Notes under the pieces: generated by a model | The model's input: only the letters and a program-made list of their open reading frames with translations | The model's database searches: none | Told to the model about the DNA's origin: nothing | Shown here: positions 1-4,239 of the stretch, piece by piece | How positions within the stretch are numbered: position 1 is the stretch's first letter | Layout: each line of letters opens with the position of its first letter | Source of the DNA: Chloroflexota bacterium | GTDB lineage: Bacteria > Chloroflexota > Dehalococcoidia > Plut-88900 | Length of the DNA stretch: 5,065 nucleotides | Direction of reading: 5' to 3' | NCBI GenBank assembly: GCA_022566235.1 | Contig: JADFJI010000074.1 | Span: 3,375-8,439, forward strand | Translations under genes and position numbers: made by a program

Positions 1-127
1 AGTGCTATGCCTGGTCTCACGCTACCGAAGGGTCAAAGAGGAGGTTCGTAGCCGTACACCATCAAGGGACCTGTGGACTCGCCACAGGCAGCTGTCAGGA
101 CGGCTATAGTGCAAGAAGCGAAGAAAT
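1..127. other. Left-edge segment upstream of the ClpP-like gene, no assignable gene
   Basis: Two plus-strand frames are open from the window edge. One ends at the TAG at 107-109 and gives an arginine-rich tail of 35 codons. The other stays open into the ClpP-like gene and reaches a stop near 203. I recognise neither, and neither shows a start inside the window, so either could be the end of a gene that begins further left or could be chance. The part that can be described is a nested inverted repeat, listed separately. No clear sigma-70 promoter for the ClpP-like gene was found here, so its promoter may lie outside the window. Confidence 0.35.
49..106 (+). other. Nested inverted repeat / two-tier stem-loop upstream of the ClpP-like gene
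   Basis: An outer perfect 7-bp stem pairs TAGCCGT (49-55) with ACGGCTA (100-106). It encloses an inner perfect 7-bp hairpin, CCTGTGG (70-76) with CCACAGG (82-88), around a 5-nt ACTCG loop. No T-run follows, so this does not look like an intrinsic terminator. It lies 22 nt before the Shine-Dalgarno of the ClpP-like gene. It could be a structured 5' leader, a protein-binding site, or the end of an upstream transcript. The pairing is directly visible; the role is unknown. Confidence 0.45.
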
Positions 128-134
128 AGGAGGT
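128..134 (+). promoter_or_regulatory. Ribosome binding site of the ClpP-like gene
   Basis: AGGAGGT lies 4 nt before the ATG at 139. It is a near-perfect anti-16S match and fixes the start codon. Confidence 0.85.
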
Positions 135-138
135 ACCA

Positions 139-723
139 ATGGTCAACTTAAATACTCTTCCAACAAATTTGCCTGTTCTTTATGTCACTTTCTCTGCTGA
201 AATCAATATCAAAACGACAGAGAGTCTTATTGCTGTGATGACCCAAGCTGCTAATCGCCAGGTACAACAGGTGTACTTAGCCATTTCAACTCCAGGGGGG
301 CAAGTCAAAGAAGGGATGAATCTTTACAACGTACTTAGGGGGATGCCGTTCAGCCTAGTGACCCACAATGTTGGCAGCGTGGATTCTATCGGGAACGCTG
401 TGTTCCTAGCTGGTGAAACACGGTACGCTGTTCCCAATGCCACGTTCTTATTCCATGGAGTAGGGTTCGACATCAAAGGACAAATCAGGCTTGAAGAACA
501 AGACGTTAGGGACAGGCTAGATATTATCTTGAGTGACCAGAAACGAATCGGGGACGTCATCTCCGCCAACTCTAACCTGAACGATAGGAGCATCGCCTCC
601 CTCTTCCGCACTCAGCAGACGAAGGATACTTCTTGGGCTGTTGACAAAGGGATTATTCACGAAATCCGAGATTTCCAAATTCCCCCTGGCAGTACCATAA
701 TCTCGCTTATATTCCAGCGATAA
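139..723 (+). CDS. ClpP-like ATP-dependent protease proteolytic subunit (orphan paralogue)
   Basis: This 194-residue cytoplasmic protein belongs to the ClpP (S14) serine peptidase fold and has no signal peptide or membrane segment. The oxyanion-hole motif STPGG is at residues 50-54 (ClpP usually NSPGG). The nucleophile serine is in VDSIGN, Ser83, followed by AVFLAG and then RYAVPN. The catalytic His106 is in FLFHGV, and Asp163 in TKDTSWAVDKGI fills the acid position. The triad order and spacing fit ClpP, so the enzyme is probably active. The length is typical. The core is divergent from housekeeping ClpP, the usual GSAxSM context of the nucleophile is altered, and the C-terminal tail IPPGSTIISLIFQR is not the standard one. 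ClpP normally needs a Clp ATPase (ClpX, ClpA or ClpC) to degrade folded substrates. No such partner is in the window, so partner and substrates are unknown. The gene is clearly AT-richer than the genes to its right, which suggests separate acquisition. It stands alone. Its 3' end is overlapped in antisense by a possible minus-strand gene start. Confidence 0.85.
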   Translation: MVNLNTLPTNLPVLYVTFSAEINIKTTESLIAVMTQAANRQVQQVYLAISTPGGQVKEGMNLYNVLRGMPFSLVTHNVGSVDSIGNAVFLAGETRYAVPNATFLFHGVGFDIKGQIRLEEQDVRDRLDIILSDQKRIGDVISANSNLNDRSIASLFRTQQTKDTSWAVDKGIIHEIRDFQIPPGSTIISLIFQR

Positions 724-768
724 ACCATCGGCTTCCATTACTTGTCCAGCGATACTAATACCTAGCAT
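517..768 (-). CDS. Possible minus-strand small gene or 5' remnant, antisense to the ClpP-like 3' end
   Basis: An 83-codon frame begins with ATG at 768 and reads MLGISIAGQVMEADG at its N-terminus. It is not recognised. The case for it is its expression signals: AGGGAGG at 776-782 sits 7 nt before the ATG, and a good sigma-70 promoter (TTGAAG, 16 bp, TACAAT) lies just upstream. The case against it is that, from about residue 17 on, it is antisense to the ClpP-like frame, and the region opposite residues 155-178 of that protein is conserved peptidase sequence. Only the first 16 codons are free of overlap. It may be the preserved 5' end of a gene whose body was replaced, a genuine antisense-encoded small protein, or a leader with a chance frame. 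Residues 17-23 (SLEYKRD) faintly recall the LEFK-type start of Schlafen/AlbA_2 domains, but this is too short to use as evidence. Confidence 0.3.
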   Translation of the reverse strand: MLGISIAGQVMEADGLSLEYKRDYGTARGNLEISDFVNNPFVNSPRSILRLLSAEEGGDAPIVQVRVGGDDVPDSFLVTQDNI

Positions 769-775
769 GATTCTT

Positions 776-782
776 CCTCCCT
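776..782 (-). promoter_or_regulatory. Shine-Dalgarno on the minus strand
   Basis: Read on the minus strand this is AGGGAGG, 7 nt before the ATG at 768. The strength and spacing are those of a real translation start. It is the main reason not to dismiss the minus-strand frame. Confidence 0.5.
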
Positions 783-803
783 AGACTATCGCTCTGAATA
801 TAC

Positions 804-831
804 ATTGTACCACTCCTTTCTATGCCTTCAA
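804..831 (-). promoter_or_regulatory. Sigma-70-type promoter facing left
   Basis: On the minus strand the -35 is TTGAAG (826-831) and the -10 is TACAAT (804-809), with a 16-bp spacer. Shifting the -35 by one base to TTTGAA gives 17 bp. Transcription would start near 797, about 15 nt before the Shine-Dalgarno at 776-782. It would run antisense through the ClpP-like gene. Promoter, ribosome site and ATG all line up in one direction, which is unlikely to be chance. Confidence 0.5.
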
Positions 832-843
832 ATTAGGACACTA

Positions 844-888
844 CCTACTAGTACATGCGATTGATAAACAATCGCCAATCATAGTAGG
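844..888. repeat. Nested perfect inverted repeat (two-tier stem-loop)
   Basis: Outer arms CCTACTA (844-850) and TAGTAGG (882-888) are a perfect 7-bp match. Inside, after symmetrical 6-nt internal loops, GCGATTG (857-863) and CAATCGC (869-875) form another perfect 7-bp stem around the 5-nt loop ATAAA. As RNA it would be a 45-nt hairpin with a 6x6 internal loop. As DNA it is a palindromic site just upstream of the leftward promoter. It could serve as a terminator for the ClpP-like transcript (121 nt after its stop), but the following CTTTCCC tract is only moderately T-rich. Confidence 0.5.
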
Positions 889-904
889 CTTTCCCTGCTT
901 TCTC

Positions 905-945
905 CCCGCCTGTTGGTTGTAACTTCGCTTACATCTCCGGGCGGG
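905..945 (+). terminator. Structured stem-loop, possible terminator or small structured RNA
   Basis: CCCGCC (905-910) pairs with GGCGGG (940-945), and a T-G wobble and a G-C pair extend the stem to 8 bp. Inside it, TGTAA (918-922) pairs with TTACA (929-933) around a 6-nt loop. The bases after the stem are TGTCTTATTATG, which is U-containing but not a proper U-run. It could be a weak end for transcription coming from the ClpP-like gene. Another reading is that it forms one structured region together with the repeat at 844-888. The pairing is visible; the role is a guess. Confidence 0.3.
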
Positions 946-1043
946 TGTCTTATTATGCCCAGTTTACGAACCATATAGATCGAATCAACCCACGACTCTT
1001 GCTTTGACCCTCGTGAGTATCGAAAATCATAAAAAGGCTCATC

Positions 1044-1083
1044 TGTTACACGTTTGTTACACAACTGTTACCTTCTTGTGACA
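1044..1083 (+). promoter_or_regulatory. Four-box 11-bp-phased operator, GlnR/PhoB-type (OmpR family), upstream of glnA
   Basis: Four heptamers lie on the same strand: TGTTACA (1044-1050), TGTTACA (1055-1061), TGTTACC (1066-1072) and TGTGACA (1077-1083). Their starts are exactly 11 bp apart, which places every copy on the same DNA face. Written as pentamers they are GTTAC, GTTAC, GTTAC and GTGAC, each separated by 6 nt. OmpR/PhoB-family response regulators bind tandem direct repeats with 11-bp spacing. The GTnAC-n6 pattern closely matches what is described for actinobacterial GlnR at nitrogen-assimilation promoters, although GlnR sites often have GAAAC as the second box. The position upstream of two glutamine synthetase genes supports nitrogen control. 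A PhoP/PhoB-like protein is the alternative, since pho boxes have the same spacing. The last box ends about 20 bp before the best -10 candidate, as expected for an activator that contacts polymerase. Confidence 0.7.
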
Positions 1084-1103
1084 CCTCTTCGCCGCTCCCG
1101 CTG

Positions 1104-1124
1104 TAGACTCATATTGCTATGAGT
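1104..1124 (+). promoter_or_regulatory. Presumed glnA operon promoter region with an overlapping palindrome
   Basis: TAGACT (1104-1109) is the most plausible -10 hexamer. No good -35 stands 17 bp upstream, as is common at activator-dependent promoters, and the operator's last box would occupy the -35 zone. Overlapping it is a perfect inverted repeat: ACTCATA (1107-1113), a TTGC loop, and TATGAGT (1118-1124). That could be a second operator or the first hairpin of the leader RNA. The exact start site cannot be read from sequence. Confidence 0.35.
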
Positions 1125-1155
1125 TGCTTAGTGCAGGCGAATTTGAAGTAAAAAC

Positions 1156-1181
1156 GGCCCCTCGCCCTCAAGGCAGGGGCC
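1156..1181 (+). promoter_or_regulatory. Strong GC hairpin in the glnA 5' leader
   Basis: GGCCCCT (1156-1162) pairs perfectly with AGGGGCC (1175-1181). After one bulged C, GCC (1164-1166) pairs with GGC (1172-1174) around a 5-nt loop, giving 10 bp in total. It ends 10 nt before the glnA Shine-Dalgarno. On the plus strand no U-run follows, so it is not a standard attenuator. On the minus strand it is followed by GTTTTTA, so it could terminate leftward transcription. It may affect RNA stability or ribosome access. It does not match any glutamine riboswitch consensus that I can recognise. Confidence 0.45.
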
Positions 1182-1191
1182 TCATCGCTAT

Positions 1192-1199
1192 AAGGAGGT
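1192..1199 (+). promoter_or_regulatory. Ribosome binding site of the first glutamine synthetase
   Basis: AAGGAGGT lies 3 nt before the ATG at 1203. It is a full-strength site and fixes the start codon. Confidence 0.85.
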
Positions 1200-1202
1200 C
1201 CA

Positions 1203-2636
1203 ATGGCGGAAACGACTTCCAAGAGCAAAGCCGGAGACGTTATCGAGGAGTGCCGGGCCAGGGGCATCAAGATAGTCGACCTGAAATTTACCGACCTGCT
1301 CGGCAAGCTCCAGCACTTCTCCATCCCAGTGGGAGAGCTCACCGAGGAGGTCTTCCAGGAAGGGTTGGGGTTCGACGGGTCCAGTATCCAGGGCTTTCAG
1401 CAGATCCACGAAAGCGACATGCTGGTGATGCCCGACCCCGATACCGCCTTTGTCGATCCGATCTACCAGGTCCCCAGCATGAGCATTCTGTGCGACATCA
1501 AGGACCCGATCACCGGAGAGAGCTACTCCCGGGACCCCAGGCACGTAGCCAAGAAGGCCGAGGCCTACCTGAAGTCCACGGGCATAGCAGAGGTAAGCAA
1601 CTGGGGACCCGAGGTGGAGTTCTTCATATTCGATGATATCCGGTTCGGCCAGAACGAGCACAGCGGTTACTACTACATCGATTCTGAAGAAGGGATATGG
1701 AACAGCGGTCGAAACGACCATCAAAATATGGGCCACCGGCCCGGCTACAAGGAGGGGTACTTCCCCGTGCCCCCCGTCGATACCCTCCAGGACCTCCGCA
1801 GCGAGATGGTGCTGAAACTGATAGAGATCGGCATTCCCGTGGAGGTGCACCACCACGAGGTGGCAACCGCGGGCCAGGGGGAGATAGACATGCGCTTCGG
1901 GACCCTCACCAAGATGGGGGACAGCGTGATGTTGTACAAGTACATCTTGAAAAACGTCGCTGCCCAGCACTCCAAGACCGTCACTTTCATGCCCAAACCC
2001 CTCTTTATGGACAACGGGACCGGCATGCACGTACACCAGAGCCTGTGGAAGAACGGGGAGAACCTGTTCTACGGCGAGGGCTACGCCCTGACCAGCGAGC
2101 TTTGCAAGTACTACATAGGAGGGCTGCTGGCCCATGCCCCGGCCCTCATGGCTTTCTGCGCCCCCACCACCAACTCCTATAAACGCCTGGTGCCCGGGTT
2201 CGAGGCCCCGGTCAACCTCGCCTACTCGGCCCGGAACCGCAGCGCCTGCATCAGGATACCGATGGTGTCGAAGAAGCCTAAGCTCAAGCGCATAGAGTTC
2301 CGACCTCCGGACCCCTCCTGCAACCCGTACCTGACCTTCTCGGCCCTACTGATGGCGGGCCTGGATGGCATAGAGAAACAGATCGACCCGGGCGAGCCCC
2401 TGGAAAAAGACATATACGAGCTGCCTCCGGAAGAGGCGGCCAAGGTGCTCCAGGTGCCCGGTAGTCTGGAAGCGGTGCTGGATGCCCTTGAAGAGGACCA
2501 CGAGTTTCTCTTGAAGGGAAACGTCTTCACCAGTGACCTGATAGAGACCTGGATAGACCAGAAGCGCACCATGGAAGTGGACCCTATGAGGCTTCGGCCC
2601 CACCCCTACGAGTTCCAACTCTACTACGACGTGTAA
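1203..2636 (+). CDS. glnA: Glutamine synthetase, type I-beta (GlnA1-like)
   Basis: This enzyme makes glutamine from glutamate, ammonia and ATP in the cytoplasm, as a dodecamer in this family. At 477 residues it has the usual GSI-beta length, close to mycobacterial GlnA1 and E. coli GlnA. The active site is complete: FDGSSI at 57-62 (Asp58), GPEVEFF with Glu137 and Glu139, HHHE with Glu219 and QGE with Glu227 as metal ligands. NGTGMHVH at 271-278 has His276 and His278. NSYKRLVPGFEAP carries Arg328 and the flap Glu334. NRS has Arg346, and RIEFR has Glu365 and Arg367. The adenylylation loop DIYELPPEE (403-411) keeps the tyrosine, Tyr405, so control by a GlnE-type adenylyltransferase is possible; none is in the window. 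The C-terminus RPHPYEFQLYYDV is typical of the subtype. The gene is first in a two-gene operon behind the phased operator and leader hairpin, with a strong ribosome site. No defect is seen. Confidence 0.96.
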   Translation: MAETTSKSKAGDVIEECRARGIKIVDLKFTDLLGKLQHFSIPVGELTEEVFQEGLGFDGSSIQGFQQIHESDMLVMPDPDTAFVDPIYQVPSMSILCDIKDPITGESYSRDPRHVAKKAEAYLKSTGIAEVSNWGPEVEFFIFDDIRFGQNEHSGYYYIDSEEGIWNSGRNDHQNMGHRPGYKEGYFPVPPVDTLQDLRSEMVLKLIEIGIPVEVHHHEVATAGQGEIDMRFGTLTKMGDSVMLYKYILKNVAAQHSKTVTFMPKPLFMDNGTGMHVHQSLWKNGENLFYGEGYALTSELCKYYIGGLLAHAPALMAFCAPTTNSYKRLVPGFEAPVNLAYSARNRSACIRIPMVSKKPKLKRIEFRPPDPSCNPYLTFSALLMAGLDGIEKQIDPGEPLEKDIYELPPEEAAKVLQVPGSLEAVLDALEEDHEFLLKGNVFTSDLIETWIDQKRTMEVDPMRLRPHPYEFQLYYDV

Positions 2637-2641
2637 GACCG

Positions 2642-3979
2642 ATGACCACCAAAGACCAGGAGGCGAACAGATACGTCCTCCACACAGCCAAGGAGCAGGA
2701 TGTAAAGTTCATCCGGCTGTGGTTCAGCGATATCCTGGGGGGCCTGAAGGGCTTCGTCATCACCGTCGATGAGCTTGAAGAGGTGTTGGACGAGGGGCGT
2801 GGGTTCGACGGCTCCACCATCAAGGGTTTCGCACGCTACGATGAGCGGGACATGGTGGCGATGCCGGATCCCGCCACCTTCCGCCTGTTGCCCTGGCGAC
2901 CCAAGCAGGACGCCGTGGCCCGGATGTTCTGCGATATCCTGACCCCGGACGGCATGCCCTTCGAGGGGGACTCCCGCCATGTGCTGAAACGGAATCTCCA
3001 GCGGGCCTCGGACCTGGGCTACACCTACTACGTAAGGCCCGAGATGGAGTTCTTCTACTTCAAGGGCTCCGAAGGGACCGAGCCCCTGGACCAGGGCGGC
3101 TATTTCGACATGACCCCTATCGATGTCGCCACGGAACTCCGCAGGGAGACGGTCCTTATCCTGGAGGAGATGGGCATCGGGGTCGACTCCAGCCATCATG
3201 AGGCGGCCGTCAGCCAGCACGAGATAGACCTCCACTACACCGATGCGATGACCATGGCCGACAACATAATGACCTTCCGCCTGGTTGTGAAGGAGGTAGC
3301 CCTCAAACACGGCGTTCACGCCACCTTCATGCCGAAGCCGGTGTACGGCGTCAACGGCAGCGGTATGCACGTTGACCAAGCCCTCTTCCAGGGCGAGAGG
3401 AACGCCTTCTACAACGCCGAGGAGGAGTTCCACATCTCTCAAGAGGCCAGATGGTTCGTTGCGGGCCTCCTGCGACACGCCCAGGAGATCACCTGCGTGA
3501 CCAATCAGTGGGTCAACTCATATAAGCGTCTGATCCCGGGGTTCGAGGCCCCCGTCTTCGTGACCTGGGCCAGGACCAACCGGGCCGACCTGATCCGAAT
3601 ACCAGAGTCGGACATAGGAAACGACAAATTTACCCGTATCGAATACCGCGCGCCCGATCCAGCCTGCAACCCCTACCTGGTTTTCAGCGTGATGCTTGCC
3701 GCGGGCCTGGAGGGCATAGAGGGCAGATATCCGGTCCCGGACCCCGCGGAGGAGGATGTGGCCGAGATGGGGCCGGAGGAGAGGGAGCGGCGGGGTGTGC
3801 AGACCCTACCCGGAAGCCTCTGGGAAGCGATAATCAAGGCCGAAGAAAGCAGCCTGCTCCACCGGTGCCTGGGGGAGCATGTGTTCAACAGCTTCCTGGA
3901 GAACAAGAAGATCGAGTGGGACAGCTACAGGTCTCAGGTCACAGACTACGAGCTAAAGCGGTACCTTCCCGTTCTGTAG
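2642..3979 (+). CDS. glnA2: Glutamine synthetase, type I-alpha/GlnA2-like
   Basis: The 445 residues match the shorter GSI-alpha form and resemble actinobacterial GlnA2: LWFSDILGGLKGF near the N-terminus, ARMFCDILTPDG at 93-104, VTNQWVNSYKRL at 286-297, and the ending DYELKRYLPVL. Catalytic residues are largely kept: Asp56, Glu134 and Glu136, HHE with Glu187, QHE with Glu194, His243, Arg296, flap Glu302, Arg314, Glu334 and Arg336. Arg65 in GFAR corresponds to the GSI-alpha feedback-control arginine (Arg62 in Bacillus). The adenylylation tyrosine is replaced (Ala374 in EDVAEM). Odd points: after the catalytic His the usual HxHxSL reads HVDQAL (Asp245, Ala247), and APGQ before the metal Glu reads AVSQ. 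Activity as a true glutamine synthetase is likely but not certain; a gamma-glutamyl ligase acting on another amine is the alternative. It begins 5 nt after the first gene ends and has no clear Shine-Dalgarno, so translation is probably coupled. Confidence 0.9.
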   Translation: MTTKDQEANRYVLHTAKEQDVKFIRLWFSDILGGLKGFVITVDELEEVLDEGRGFDGSTIKGFARYDERDMVAMPDPATFRLLPWRPKQDAVARMFCDILTPDGMPFEGDSRHVLKRNLQRASDLGYTYYVRPEMEFFYFKGSEGTEPLDQGGYFDMTPIDVATELRRETVLILEEMGIGVDSSHHEAAVSQHEIDLHYTDAMTMADNIMTFRLVVKEVALKHGVHATFMPKPVYGVNGSGMHVDQALFQGERNAFYNAEEEFHISQEARWFVAGLLRHAQEITCVTNQWVNSYKRLIPGFEAPVFVTWARTNRADLIRIPESDIGNDKFTRIEYRAPDPACNPYLVFSVMLAAGLEGIEGRYPVPDPAEEDVAEMGPEERERRGVQTLPGSLWEAIIKAEESSLLHRCLGEHVFNSFLENKKIEWDSYRSQVTDYELKRYLPVL

Positions 3980-3991
3980 CCCCACGTTTCT

Positions 3992-4037
3992 AAGGCCCTG
4001 AACCTCCTTGTGAGAGGTCTTCCTGGGCCTTCTTGTC
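3992..4037 (+). terminator. Probable terminator of the glutamine synthetase operon
   Basis: AAGGCCC (3992-3998) pairs perfectly with GGGCCTT (4025-4031). Inside, ACCTC (4002-4006) pairs with GAGGT (4014-4018) around a 7-nt loop. The stem runs into CTTCTTGTCT, a T-rich but interrupted tract. It begins 13 nt after the TAG of the second synthetase. Its position and shape fit an intrinsic terminator of moderate strength. Confidence 0.55.
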
Positions 4038-4106
4038 TAAAACAGCGGGGACATAAACCAGCCAGGATAGTTCGAGGTCGTCCTATCTCGCCCACGCCCG
4101 AACATG

Positions 4107-4137
4107 TTGCCTGTAGTGACATATCTTGCTCTATAAT
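4107..4137 (+). promoter_or_regulatory. Sigma-70-type promoter of the short-chain dehydrogenase gene
   Basis: The -10 TATAAT (4132-4137) is a perfect consensus. The best -35 is TTGCCT (4107-4112) with a 19-bp spacer, which is longer than ideal. Transcription would begin near 4144, giving a leader of about 95 nt. With the terminator at 3992-4037, this suggests that the dehydrogenase is transcribed separately from the synthetase operon. Confidence 0.5.
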
Positions 4138-4152
4138 CCGCGGGAGTCGTAG

Positions 4153-4165
4153 GGGGCAGAGCCCC
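4153..4165 (+). other. Small GC hairpin in the dehydrogenase leader
   Basis: GGGGC (4153-4157) and GCCCC (4161-4165) form a 5-bp stem with a 3-nt AGA loop, about 10 nt after the predicted transcription start. It may only stabilise the 5' end of the message. No role can be assigned. Confidence 0.3.
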
Positions 4166-4228
4166 GTGAAAACATACCTGTGTGGAGGGGTGGGCACTAA
4201 AACATTTGCACCAGTGTGCATTATCTCG

Positions 4229-4234
4229 AGGAGG
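4229..4234 (+). promoter_or_regulatory. Ribosome binding site that sets the dehydrogenase start
   Basis: AGGAGG lies 5 nt before the ATG at 4240. An in-frame ATG at 4216 would put this site inside the coding sequence, so 4240 is preferred. Confidence 0.8.
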
Positions 4235-4239
4235 AGAAG

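Larger units (their letters stand above)
724..1202. other. 479-bp intergenic region between the ClpP-like gene and the glnA operon
   Basis: No convincing plus-strand gene is present. From left to right it holds a minus-strand ribosome site and promoter (776-831), two nested inverted repeats (844-888 and 905-945), an AT-rich stretch, the four-box operator (1044-1083), a short palindrome at the presumed glnA promoter (1107-1124), a strong leader hairpin (1156-1181) and the glnA Shine-Dalgarno. The change from AT-rich to GC-rich DNA falls near its right end. Confidence 0.7.

Noticed and set aside
844..945. Integron attC or IS end
   Set aside because: No GTTRRRY/RYYYAAC core pair, no transposase or integrase frame, and no target-site duplication was visible.
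879..1064. Minus-strand 61-codon frame with a TTG start and an AGAAGG sequence before it
   Set aside because: Its start lies inside the phased operator, it covers the stem-loop at 905-945, it uses a rare start codon, and the product is not recognisable. Too weak to call.
1156..1202. Glutamine riboswitch in the glnA leader
   Set aside because: The hairpin is strong, but I cannot match the conserved bases of the known glnA or downstream-peptide motifs, so only a leader hairpin is reported.
1188..2135. Long minus-strand open frame (315 codons) opposite the first glutamine synthetase
   Set aside because: It is antisense to a complete conserved enzyme in GC-rich DNA, where such shadow frames are expected. 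Its composition is that of reverse-complement coding sequence.
2624..3478. Minus-strand open frame of 284 codons opposite the second glutamine synthetase
   Set aside because: Shadow of a strongly conserved gene; it has no recognisable domain.
4216..4239. Upstream ATG giving the dehydrogenase eight extra residues
   Set aside because: The AGGAGG at 4229-4234 points to the ATG at 4240, the upstream ATG has no ribosome site, and the family N-terminus begins after 4240.
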